From Isoetes taiwanensis (lineage: Eukaryota; Streptophyta; Lycopodiopsida; Isoetales; Isoetaceae), in the NCBI GenBank assembly GCA_021234155.1, contig JAJEKV010000054.1, positions 5,441,962 through 5,505,961 of the forward strand: DNA of 64,000 nucleotides, given 5' to 3'. The notes beneath the pieces were generated by a model that worked only from the letters and a program-made list of their open reading frames with translations, was not told the origin of the DNA and searched no databases. Shown in pieces: positions 34,482 to 47,518 of this stretch. A program made the translations under genes and the position numbers. Within the stretch, counting starts at the first letter, position 1. Each line of letters begins with the position of its first letter.

Positions 34482-37408
34482 GTGGCTACGGTCCGGAAAA
34501 ATCGGATATGGATTCTGTTGAGAATAGTAGTCTCTTACGATTTTGGGCTACTATTCAAGATCAAAAAGTACATGTCCTATTCGATCCGGAGTGAGTTTGA
34601 TTTTATTTCTGCTCGCTTGGTAAAAGAACTAAAATTAACTTCTATTCCTTTATCAAGTGATGTAGAATTATCTTCTGCTTTCTTGAATGTTGCCCCTCCG
34701 CCTTCTTCATTTATGGTCAAGGATGTTGAATTTCAATTGCAGGGATATATCTGTAAACGTTCTTTCATGGTTTCTGACCTTGGAGGTATGGATATTATTC
34801 TAGGCATGCCATGGCATAAGGCTATTAATCCTCTTATAGATTGGAAAGCGGGTATTGTTATGTTATCCTTGGAAGGGGGTAAAAAGACCTTCAAGTTTGT
34901 GAAGGATGATATTGTGTCCCCTATTCCCACAGTTTCTGTTGTACAGTTTAAACGTTTGGCAATGAAAACTCATTTTGTGTATTTGGTGGTTTTGCGTTCT
35001 CAGTTAGAAGTATTCCCATTAAATGAGCGTCAAACAGTCTTTTTGCATTATTTTGATGATGTCTTTTCAAATGAAATTCCACAAACTTTGCCTCCCCAAC
35101 GTTTGGAGGACCACAGGATTGATCTTCTTCCTGGGAAAGAACCTCCTAATCAAGCTCCTTATCGGAGAATGCATGGCCAACAAGTTGAGATTAGGCGCCA
35201 GCTTGATGAGTTACTTCAAGCTGGATTGATCCGCCATAGTTCTTCACCTTTTGGTGCTCCTGTCTTGTTGGTTAAGAAAAAAGATAATTCCTGGCGCATG
35301 TGTATAGATTATCGCGCTTTGAATAAGATAACCATAAAGAATCGGTTTCCTATACCAAGGGCGGATGATTTGTTTGATCAACTCCAAGGTGCCACAGTTT
35401 TTAGCCGTCTTGATCTTAAGTCAGGGTATTGGCAACTTAAGGTTGCGCCTGAAGATGTTCACAAGACTGCGTTTAGGACAACCTTTGGACATTATGAGTT
35501 TTTAGTCATGCCATTTGGACTTACAAATGCGACTTCTTTTCTTGAGGCTAATGGGGCTTAATATTTGAAGATGTGCATGGGGTTTATGTTGTCGTGTTCT
35601 TTGATGACATATTAGTTTTTAGTAAGTCCGAGGAAGACCATTACTTGCATTTTGGGATTCCGTCGGTTAGGGAGGAGTCTATTACTCTTAATCCTAAGAA
35701 AAGTATATATTTTCCAATCGGAAATTGAATATTTGGGTCATATTGTTTTTTGAGGGTCTTAAAGTTGATCCCAAAGAAGGTACAAGCAATTGTGGATTGG
35801 CCTGTACCTATTTCCGATTCTTTGCATTGCGTTCCTTTTTGGGCTTATGCAGTTATTATAGGAAGTTTGTACAGAATTTTGCTCGTTTAGCTTCAGATTT
35901 ATATTTGTTGCTACGAAAAGACGTTCCTTTCCAATGGAATCATAATCATCAGTTTGCTTTCCAAGTTTTAAAGGATGCCATGGTTAATCCTCCTGTTCTG
36001 CGTTTGCCAAAGTTTGGTCTACCTTTCTTGTTATGTGTTGATGCAAGTGGTATGGCTTTGGGCGCGGTTTTGATGCAGGATGGTCATCCTATTGCTTATG
36101 AAAGTCGGAAGTTTTCTGACACGGAAAGTAGATATAGTGTTTATGATAAGGAATTTCTAGCTGTCATTCATGCTTTGAAAGTGTGGCGACACTATCTTAT
36201 AGGGTCAACAGTTCATATTTTGACTGACCACCAAAGCATTAGGCACATTGTTTCACAGAAAACATTATCGGAAAGGCAGTTGAAATGGGTTGCTTTTATG
36301 CAGCAATATGATTTCTCAGTGGATTATCGTCCTGGTAAAGAGAATGTTGTAGCTGATGCTTTAAGTAGGCGTTATGCAGTTTGTTCTCTTTCTATAGCAC
36401 AATCCAACCATTTGGAGGAAATGAAGCCATTGTATGCCACTGACCCTGATTATAAGGATATTTGGTTGTTAGCTCAAAATGGCAATGCATATGGATATAA
36501 GATCGTTAATGGGTTCTTGTATAAAGGTCCAAAGCTATGCATTGTTCGGAATTTTCGATCACTTATTCTTAAAGAAGTCCATGATGCACCCACGGTGGTC
36601 ATCGGGCGTGGGGGCAACTTTGGCAAAGCTTGAACCATACTTTATTTGGCCTGGATTACGGAGAGATGTTTTGGTTCATATTCGCATTGTGTTACTTGTC
36701 AGCGGATAAAAAGCGAACAAGAAACCTCATGGTGTTCCTTTATCCTTGCCTATTAGGAGGCAAAGTGGGAACAGATCACTATGGATTTTATTGTTGGTCT
36801 TCCTCCCGGTTCTCGCCAAGAACAACATCATTTGGACAATTGTTGATTGTTTAACTAAGCACGCTCATTTTATTCCTTGTTAGGATAAGTTGGCGGCTTA
36901 TAGTGTGGCTACGCTCTTTATCAAAGAGATATTTAGGCTACATGGGTTGCCAAAGATTATTGTATCCGATCGTGATACAAAGTTTACTAGTAAATTCTGG
37001 AAAGCATTATTTATGCAATTGGGGACAGAGTTGAGGTTCTCCACGCTTTTCACCTTAAACCGATGGACAATCCGAGGTGGTAAATAAAGTTATTTGTTCC
37101 ATCTTAAGGGGGTTTGTCAATGAACATCAAGGTCATTGGGAAGAGTATTTGCCTATTGCTGAATTTGTGTATAATAATACCTATCAGTCTACCATAAAGA
37201 TGACCCCTTTTCAGGCGGTCTATGGTCAGTCTGTGCGGGAGCCACTCTTTCGAGTGTGTGAGGATGTTCCAGCTGCTGATGATTTGGTTATTGAGCATAA
37301 GGATCTCATAGACTTGCTTCAAGCTCGTATTCGAGATGCTCAAGCATCTTTTGCAAATAAATCATCTAAGTTGCGGCAACCAATGGTTTTTAAGGAAGGA
37401 GATTGGGT
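34482..37408 (+). pseudogene. pol of gypsy element 2 (PR-RT-RH-IN)
   Basis: Protease: the expected FD(S)G site near 34,580 is damaged, but the flap region [10 protein letters not shown] (34,788) is intact. RT is open from about 34,600 to 35,561, with [20 protein letters not shown] and [15 protein letters not shown]; after a frame change FFDDILVFSK gives the YxDD box near 35,600. RNase H: LLCVDASGMALGAVL, DKEFLAVIHAL, LTDHQSI and ENVVADALSRR (35,900-36,370). Integrase: CVTCQRIKSE near 36,695, TMDFIVGLPP near 36,780, [14 protein letters not shown] near 36,960 and the C-terminal VFKEGDW, where it is cut off. Confidence 0.88.
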
Positions 37409-37634
37409 ATGCCAAGGACGTGGCCTTTAGTCCAAAAGGGGTTTTATGGTCCAAAGATGGCCTTTAGTCCAAAAGGGGCCGTATGGTCCAAAGAGGGCCT
37501 TTGGTCCAAAGAAGGACCAAAGGGGGTGTGCACGCTATATAGTAGCTCGGGGGAGAGTTCTTGGGCAGCTGTGTCTTAGCTGAGGGCTCGTGGTTGGGTG
37601 GTGAGATAGCGTGCCACGTCAAGTGTCTGTTTTA
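37408..37634 (+). repeat. 3' LTR of gypsy element 2
   Basis: 227 bp, lacking the first 7 bases of the 5' LTR because the deletion joins integrase directly to TATGCCAAGG. Followed by the CAGAA duplication. Confidence 0.9.
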
Positions 37635-38244
37635 CAGAAAACCTGGGTCTTACGATTCTTTCTAAAGTATTGCCCTGTTTCCAGTGATTAAAACTCTTAT
37701 TTTCATTATTGCTTACAGTGGAGTCCATGCTTCCACGATTTTCAAGCCCTTCATGTTTACCATCAGTACAAAAATTCATGGAATTGCTTACCCCTTTTTT
37801 ATCTTTTCCAAACTTCTGGCTTGTTTCCTCCAGCATTGTGTTTTCTCCTGCAATCACGCCATGCTTCATAATAGCCGCTTCGTTCTGCCTCACTAGAACC
37901 AGCTTCATTACATCCTGTAAACCCCAAGCCTCACCAGAGCCGTTGTAAACCCCATGCCTCACCAGAGCCGCTTCCTTCTGTCCCTGTAAACCCCAAATAC
38001 CTGTGCCACGCTCTATCTCTCCGCCATCGATTTTTTCTGCTCCATAGGACGCCGCTATTGCAGGCCTGGGTATAGCGACATCCGGCAGGGGCTCAGAGCC
38101 CCCGATTTTCCTACCAGAACCATTGCGTGTCTGTTTTTCCCCTGTTGCCGACTTTTCCCCTGTTGCCGCTACCGTGAGCGGCTTACTCTGCGCCACCGAC
38201 ATGTTTATTCAGCTCTTTCCAACAAAAATCCCTCGTTAGACTAT

Positions 38245-39702
38245 ATTTTTGTTATGAAGAAAATAAGACAATGGTTTAAAGGTCACACACTAATTTGGCC
38301 TAGAATGGTGGATGTTCTATGCATTGCCATTATATGTGCCGTTTTGAGTTTCGTATTGTTTTAGGGTATTCTGGCAATGGTTTTGACTATGATTCTTGTA
38401 TAGTATTGTATTCAAAACGGTATATTTTACCACATGAGAGCTGCTTAGAAGGATCTTTCTATTTTTGGGTGTTTAATTTGTGGTTTTTTTTTTCCCTGGG
38501 TTGTGAAGGTCTTGACATCGAGCATGTGACATTCCAAATTTGGTTTGCATGCCAAAATTGTCCGGGGGGGGATCAAAAGCATGCGTGGAAGGGGGGTTTT
38601 CGGTTTTCGATCTTTGCTGAGACGGCGGTGGAGGCCGGAGGGCCCGAGGTCGAGATCAATGCGCGGGTTACGGTGCTTAAGCGGCAAAATCCGGCGTTTC
38701 CTTACAAATCTTCAATTCTTCTTCATGCAAGGGGCGGCTATGGCGGGATCAAATAGGGCACAAGGCATACCAGAGTCTAGGTAGCGGCGGTTATGGCATG
38801 GCCAAATCGACTCTTCTTCTCATCTCGTGCCGCAGATTAGGTTTTCAAAGGAAAAGGCAATTTCACGAAAAGAAGCGGCGATTCTTGGCTCTTGCCTGCG
38901 GTGAGTGGCAAAGACTTTCGGTTTGAAGCGAGCAAGGTCGGATATGGTGGTTAATGCTGGGGAAATAGGCATACATTAATTCGTTTTAGTTCGGGTTTGT
39001 TATTATCTTTTGCTTCAAAATATTTCTATCTCGGCGTCTTCACGAAAAACACGATAGATCGATTTATATAACTTAATTTCTGTGAGGGTTTACAAGCCCC
39101 TTAGGAGGCCGTTTGTGGAGAGTAGGCCTTGCGGTGTTGCGTGTGCAAACATTCTTGAGATTAAGAAATCATTACTTATGACCAAATTACTTTCAACAAT
39201 AGAAAATTGTATAAATGTAGTTGATTATATCGCCATGATAGGCGTGTTGGCAACCCGGGGTAGCGATAGCGATGCATTTGTTGGTCCGTAGGTATGTAAA
39301 CCGCCTTGGCGGTTGTGTATGTTTTTGTGTTGTCTTTGTTTGTAATATAAAGCTTTAATGAAATAGAGTTTTTGCACCTTTGAAATATATGTGAATGTGT
39401 GCACCATTGCATTTGTCATTTGAATGTGTGTGCCAAAAAACATGGACCATTGATTCGAGGAATATCATGGTATATTCCTCTGATCAATGGCCCACGTGAA
39501 AAGTGATATATAGAGTGATATATAGAGTGATATATATCACTCTATGCATTGCCATTTAGGTATTATATATAGAAATGGACTCTCGACAGATGTTGTCCAT
39601 CACAATAGATAATAATTTTTACGTCATACCATATAATTACAAGGTCTTTTTTATGTAAATTTTTCTATGTAAAGACAAAATGTCGGTTACTCATTTTACA
39701 GG
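38245..39702. other. Spacer, no gene recognised
   Basis: A GC-richer patch at 38,560-38,960 contains overlapping ORFs of up to 145 codons without motifs. At 39,499-39,545 three units of AGTGATATATAG are followed by their own complement, giving a small palindrome (GAGTGATATATATCACTC). Confidence 0.5.
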
Positions 39703-39908
39703 TTGTTAGACGACATTAAGCACCTAGCTAGCCTCATTGATGTGGAATATTTAAGTAAGGAAAATATAATAATAGTACGTATGTATGCGGGCCCCGGTAT
39801 CAACCACACAATACGAACGAAACACAACGCCATGTCACAGATTTTGAAAGAAGAGGCCCGACAGAACTCAGGAATTGATCCACCGGAGTACAAGGCAGGG
39901 ATTTTTTT
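39703..39908 (+). CDS. Exon-like ORF of unknown origin
   Basis: It starts just after a plausible acceptor (CTCATTTTACAG) and stays coding-like for about 65 residues (DIKHLASLIDVEYLSKENII; YAGPGINHTIRTKHNAMSQI; KEEARQNSGIDPPEYKAG) before a T-rich run. It could be a terminal exon of an upstream gene, an alternative 5' exon of the transporter, or a remnant. No family is recognised, and it does not join the transporter in an obvious frame. Confidence 0.3.
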
Positions 39909-39997
39909 TTTTTGGTTCCCCTATCGGCATTGCCTCTTCCCATTGCCGGAAAAACATGGAAAAATGATCCTCTTTCGGACATTCCCAGCAGGATAAC

Positions 39998-42456
39998 ATG
40001 AAGTATTTTCTGGGTAAAAATGTTCAGAAAATGCTCAAGCGTAAAGACAGCGATCTCGGAGACCATGGTAATGCTGCTCCCTTTAGCCTTAAATGCATTC
40101 TGTTGTTTGTGCTTGAAGGTGACCCGAAGTATCAGTTCCATGATTCTTAGTAAGTTAGCCTTGATTGCTTTTTGGGTTTCTGGCTTAGAGCAAAATTTTG
40201 TGTATTCTTTACCCTTGGTCTTACTTATTCCTATGTTACTTTTTTTGCTTGATTCTGTACAAAATACTGGCATCAATTGAACGAATAGCAGTGCATAATA
40301 ATCTAGATACACTCTACAGTGATAAATATACTATTGATTACGTCTCTAATAAGCATTCCTGATAACAGGTGCTGCTGGCAAAGTGGATAATATCCATACA
40401 TTCTTTTTAAGTGACCTTCGTACAGCAGATGGTGCAAAACGTCAGCAACAACGCCTTTGTGGTGCTACAATAGCCTTACCATTCAACTTTCTAGTAGCTG
40501 TAGGAATTATTCTTATGAACAAGCTGGTATTCTGCTTCCCAAATACATTTTGCAGTTTTGACTTTTGTATGTGAACATCAAAAATGTATTTTTGTTATGT
40601 AGTTACTGGTCAGAGTGGGATTTAATTATCCAATTGCACTTACTTTGGTGCATTATGGCGTCAGCTGGATATTTATGGCTTGTCTAAAAGCAGTATCTTT
40701 ACTTCCTGCTGCACCTGCTTCTAAAACAACATCTCTTTCCTCTCTATTGGCCCTTGGAATTGTGATGGCATTTTCGACTGGACTTGCAAATGTTAGCTTG
40801 AAATACAACAGGTACTGTAATAACCTCCCTATAAGTGTCAACAGACACTCACTTGAATTCATCATTTTATCGTTCTGATGTTACTTTTTTTCTGCTTGAG
40901 TTATTGAGGCTACTTACTTGCACCTGTTAATATTGAGTAGACCTGAAATTGTATAACCTACCTTGGCAGTCTAGCTCTTACTTCAGAAAAAATCATATAA
41001 AGGGTTATTCACATAGTTCTTAATTGAAAAACATTCATTTAGTCAATGATTGTTTCTATTTCTTATATATACTCATAACCTGGGGAAAGAATGCACTATA
41101 GTGCTAGCTTGTTCAGGCATCTGTCGATGCGAAAATGCGATGTATTTCTTCCCTACTGAACAAGGCAATTTATTAAGTCAGTAAGAGATGAAAAGTATTT
41201 TGTTTATTAGAGCTGTCACAAATGCAGGCAAGCTTGCAGATACTGAAACAGAAAACTCAATACTTTACTAGGCACATAATTTATTTGAACGTTTGCTGTA
41301 TACATGCTGCACTTAGTTCTGCATAGCAATCAGTTGTCCCACCCTAAATTGTCTTGTGCTCATAATCTTTATAGGTTTCCAAAACATCAGCATGATGCAA
41401 TGGGTGCACAATATATATTCTAAAACTTCAATCTTGAATGCTAGGAGCATAATGGAAGACTTTGCAGATAACTGTTCTTATTTTATATCCTCTTTCCCTT
41501 GCAGTGTAGGCTTCTACCAAATGGCTAAAATAGCGGTTACTCCCACAATTGTCTTTTCTGAGTTCTTATTATTTGGTAAAAGAGTGTCGATCCAGAAGGT
41601 ATTATTTGAGTCTTATATTTGCAAATGCTTTAAAAATTGGACAGGCTTACATCTAATTATGTTCTTCTATTATTCCCGCAGGGGTTGGCGCTAACGGTAG
41701 TGTCCATAGGGGTCGCAGTTGCTACTGTAACAGATTTGCAGTTTCACTTATTTGGTGCTTTAGTGGCTGTTGCTTGGATTATACCAAGCGCCATAAACAA
41801 GATTCTGTGGTCTAATCTCCAGCAGCAAGAAGGTTGGACTGCTCTTGCGTAAGTTCTTTCATGGCTGGCATGCTACAGAGTGTTCAATAATTGTTTTTAT
41901 AACATTTCCAAAACTTATTGCTGGGTTTTTAATATGGCAAAGGCTTATGTGGAAGACTACTCCAATTACTATCTTATCCTTGCTCCTCCTTATTCCATGG
42001 CTTGATCCGCCTGGATTTTTGGGATTTGACTGGAATGTTTATAACACTGCTGCTATCCTGGTGTCTGCCCTTCTTGGCTTTCTTCTTCAATTGTCAGGAG
42101 CCTTAGCACTTGGGTATTTACTTGCTTTGCAAAATTTTGGTCATTTCTTGAAAGTGGTTGCTGATTGTCTTTTCTACCATTGCAGGGCTACTTCGGCAAT
42201 TACACACGTAGTACTGGGTCAATTTAAAACATGTGTCATTCTTCTTGGAGGTTTTCTGTTATTTCATTCTAATCCTGGTCCAAAAAGTTTGTCTGGTGTA
42301 ACCATGGCTTTAAGTGGAATGGCCTTTTATACTTCATTGAACATGAGGGAAGGGAGTGATGGGCATCCTAATAAAGCCCCTTCAAAGTCACACAATAAAT
42401 TAATTAAGGTGCATGCCGAAACTCATGAAGGTAAGGATCAGCTGGAAGCTGTTTAA
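39998..42456 (+). CDS. Nucleotide-sugar/triose-phosphate translocator family transporter
   Basis: Seven exons: 39,998-40,067, 40,369-40,526, 40,603-40,811, 41,505-41,598, 41,682-41,848, 41,943-42,113, 42,186-42,456. All introns are GT-AG and the total is 1,140 nt, 379 residues. A second in-frame ATG at 40,031 would give 368 residues and a start MLKRKDSDLG; I cannot decide between them. About ten hydrophobic helices are seen. Family blocks include TIALPFNFLVAVGIILMNKL, the joined SVGFYQMAKIAVTPTIVFSE, GVAVATVTDLQFHLFGALVA, IPSAINKILWSNLQQQEGWT, and THVVLGQFKTCVILLGGFLL. These are hallmarks of the plant NST/TPT group, which exchange nucleotide sugars or sugar phosphates across Golgi/ER or plastid membranes. 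The substrate cannot be read from sequence. The hydrophilic C-terminal tail (about 45 residues) is longer than I expect. Confidence 0.9.
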
Positions 42457-43332
42457 TGCATTTTCCAAATTTCTTCAATTAGTTTTAGCAGGCACCTGCA
42501 TTTCAACGCCCCAGCACAAACAGGTGGATTACCTATGAGCATCTTCATTACGCTGTACATATGTTTCTAATAGTCTTAAGAATGAAGTAGAAAAGGGCTA
42601 AGCTCTTTATTTGATATCTTGTATTGAGCAATGTATTAGTAGTTAAAACTGCTTTGCTATGCATTTTGTTTTGGGCATATTGACGGGTAGGTCCACAAGT
42701 TCAAACTCGTAAGCAAAATTTGTATGACACGCTTCTTGAGCACCATGGATTTGGCACAATACCATATTTATTATAACATTAAATCTGGGTAATATAATAT
42801 GTTATTTGCAAAGTTGGATTACAAAAATTGCCACCTGGAAAGTTATTGAAGATTTGTACAATGTTCAATCTTAAGATTTCATTGGATGCCCATCAATTAA
42901 TCATGAGCATCATAACTCCCAGCCCAACTTTTAAAAGAATTGTTATTCCATTGCCACAGGAGTACGAATGAAATTATTCCTCATGCTTTAAACACATGTT
43001 GGCACCAATGGAATCATGGATGAAAGTAGCTTGGGATTTAAGGGGGCACTATATACCATGTAATAATTGCGTCAGTAATGTTTACATTGTTCTTTCTATT
43101 TCAGCTTATAAAGATGTCACTACAATCACTTATTCCTCCTTATTTGTTGGCTTTTAATTTGCTGAATAACGTTGCTGCATGTATATTGGAATCTATCTAC
43201 AGTAAATAGGTTCGCCACTTGGACAACAAAAAATGGGACTGTGATCTATTATTAATGGTATCCACTAGGGAATGGTTACAATGCTTCCCCTGATGCAATC
43301 GTAAATAATGGGACTGGTTAAAAATAATTGGT
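42457..43332. other. Shared 3' region of two convergent genes
   Basis: This 876-bp AT-rich interval between two stop codons presumably holds both 3' UTRs. No ORF, repeat or RNA gene is seen. Confidence 0.6.
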
Positions 43333-45991
<2,659 letters not shown>

Positions 45992-46584
45992 AGTGCTATA
46001 AGTAATATGCTAAAGATCTATTCCTCTCTCTATCTCTGTGGGCCTCTGTCCGCTACGATATACGGTTCATGTACTCGTATCTAGATCCATATACCATTTT
46101 TCTAGATTTCGGTAATGCCCAATTGACATGTTCATCTAGCCTATTGTATAGGGGAATGGCCCTGTGGGCCATTTTCTGGCCCAGTGAAAAAGAGCCCGAA
46201 GTCTCGCCCTTTTTCTGGGCTAGAGAATGGCGCAGCGGGTCATTTGCCAGGACGATTACGATTAGTGCAAAATGTGGAGTAAGGGCAAAACAAATTGTAG
46301 AATATTGAACAGAATTGCAGAACCAAGATAGCAAGCAGCGCAATAGTGACAAGGCTAGATTCACGTAAAGAATCGTGGACATATTTCACTTTTCTATTGG
46401 TTCAAAGGCTGAAAATAGCCTGGTCGTACACAGCAGGAAAGCCCACTAAATGCCGCGTGGTGGTGTAACATTGGACGCCAGGGCAAAATCGCGCCTAACT
46501 GTTGTTTATGTGGACATGAATATGTGCCTCTCAATATTAGGAGGGATACTTCCCACTTGCTGTTAAGTTAAGGGTAATGTTCGC
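45992..46584. other. Upstream region of the kinase gene
   Basis: The 5' flank of the UMP-CMP kinase. A CT-rich stretch (TCCTCTCTCTATCTCTGTGG) at about 46,021-46,040 lies 30-50 bp upstream of the ATG, as often seen near plant transcription starts. No other feature is seen. Confidence 0.4.
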
Positions 46585-46648
46585 TGGCTGGCCATTACGC
46601 GGGGTAAGGCCACCTGGCGAGCCCCCGTGGCCTTACCCCGCCAGCCAA
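46585..46648. repeat. Hairpin with 21-bp interrupted stem
   Basis: GGGGTAAGGCCAC (46,601-46,613) pairs perfectly with 46,627-46,639. TGGCTGGC (46,585-46,592) pairs with 46,641-46,648, with an 8-nt bulge on the left side. It lies just left of the foldback element. Confidence 0.7.
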
Positions 46649-46662
46649 CAAACATTTTCCCT

Positions 46663-46870
46663 CGAAATGTTAGGGCAGTCCACATTTCGCACGTGCCGCC
46701 CCCTTTTGTTCAATCCGACGAACACTAGCAACCTGCCAGGTGGCACTAGCAGCCTCAATCCGACGAACACTAGCAACCTGCCAGGTGGCACTAGCAGCCT
46801 GCCAGGCAGGACAAAGAAAAGTTATAGGATGTAATAATTGTAGAGAAATGTGGTCTGCCCTAACATTTCG
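46663..46870. mobile_element. 208-bp foldback/MITE-like element
   Basis: Terminal inverted repeats of 26 bp (starting CGAAATGTTAGGGCAG) with one mismatch, at 46,663-46,688 and 46,845-46,870. Inside is a 45-bp tandem repeat with two full units (46,711-46,755 and 46,756-46,800). No clean target duplication is visible, so assignment to a DNA-transposon family is open. Confidence 0.65.
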
Positions 46871-47195
46871 TATTGTTATTATTAGGGTGGGAGTCATCCC
46901 ACTTTATATGTCCATGTGAACAATCAATTGGTGGTACCTATAAAATGAAACTGGCCCATGAGACAAGTATAGTATTACTTGTAAGACTTTGACCGATGGT
47001 TATAAAGCTTGAGGATTTCATTGCAACCTTTTCTTTATTGTTGGCCCCTCTTTTGGGGTTGTATTCCAAAAAAACCACAAGTCGAATATTTTGCTTGTGT
47101 ATTTTTTAAGTCGAATATCGTAACTAATAACTAATTTGCTTATCATGAGAATTATTATTTTTATTGTAGTAGTTCTCCTTAGTGTAGTTGGCTAG

Positions 47196-47513
47196 TGTAA
47201 CGTTCCTAACCGACATGCCCTTAACCAACTGGGCAAAATCGTCTACGTTTATGAGTAGTCGCTTCTACCATTTATGCCGGTGTAAGTCTTTGCAATTTAT
47301 CCATGCATATAGGCACCCATGGAGACTCGAACTCAAGACCTGCTCTGATACCAACTGTGACGTTCCTAACCGACATGCCCTTAACCAACTGGGCAAAACC
47401 GTCTAGACGTTTATGAGTAGTCGCGTCTACCCATTTATGTCGGTGTCTCGGGAACGCCCCGCAGGCACTTTCAAGGTTCGAATACTCGAGCGGTCTACCA
47501 TGGGCCCGTTACA
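47196..47513 (-). mobile_element. TRIM element copy 1 (internally deleted)
   Basis: A 318-bp miniature LTR element flanked by the duplication GCTAG (47,191-47,195 and 47,514-47,518). The LTR at 47,356-47,513 is complete. The other (from 47,196) loses its second half after GCCGGTGT. Between them, on the minus strand, TGGTATCAGAGCA (47,353-47,341) is a perfect initiator tRNA-Met PBS. No coding capacity. Confidence 0.88.
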
Positions 47514-47518
47514 GCTAG

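Larger units (their letters stand above)
33124..37634 (+). mobile_element. Ty3/gypsy element 2, truncated at its 3' internal end
   Basis: LTRs at 33,124-33,357 and 37,408-37,634, with the target duplication CAGAA at 33,119-33,123 and 37,635-37,639. The PBS fits initiator tRNA-Met. Internal order is gag, protease, RT, RNase H, integrase, as in Ty3/gypsy. The integrase C-terminus stops abruptly at VFKEGDW and the 3' LTR follows without a polypurine tract. The end of pol and the first bases of the LTR are therefore deleted. The LTRs differ mainly by single-base indels in homopolymers. Confidence 0.9.
32637..38202 (-). pseudogene. LINE ORF1, interrupted by gypsy element 2
   Basis: The N-terminal half runs from ATG 38,202 to the insertion at about 37,640 and is Gly/Glu-rich with short repeats (EAAIMKHGVIAGEN; ALVRHGVYNGSGEAWGLQD). 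Across the gypsy element the same frame resumes at 33,123 once one 5-bp duplication is removed, which confirms the insertion site. It then hits a TAA near 32,970. A DUF4283-like segment (FFTGGFLDYRKLQNWLTRHL) follows at 32,909-32,637 in a shifted frame. The region 31,770-32,640 is the degenerate rest of ORF1 and the gap to ORF2. Confidence 0.75.
27867..38231 (-). mobile_element. Full-length L1-type LINE, minus strand, split by gypsy element 2
   Basis: The element starts at 38,231 on the minus strand, with ORF1 initiating at 38,202, and ends in a 16-nt poly(A) (T run at 27,867-27,882). A 13-bp target duplication flanks it. Subtracting gypsy element 2 and one 5-bp duplication leaves about 5.85 kb, a normal full length for a plant L1. 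ORF1 and ORF2 are recognisable but contain frameshifts and stops, so it is dead. The copy is 5' complete, which is uncommon for LINEs. Confidence 0.92.
27854..38244. repeat. 13-bp target-site duplication of the minus-strand LINE
   Basis: CTCGTTAGACTAT occurs at 27,854-27,866, directly before the T run, and at 38,232-38,244, directly after the LINE 5' end. These coordinates span both copies and the element between them. Confidence 0.9.

Noticed and set aside
37408..37634. 3' LTR of gypsy element 2 read as a solo or nested LTR
   Set aside because: The matching 5' LTR, PBS, internal order and CAGAA duplications show it is the element's own 3' LTR.
42120..42185. Open frame through intron 6 of the transporter
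   Set aside because: The retained frame is chance. GT-AG borders restore the family sequence GALALG|ATSAITHVVLG at this point.
46577..46834. ORF with repeated SNLPGGTSS-like units
   Set aside because: It translates the 45-bp tandem repeat of a foldback element; there is no sign of a protein.
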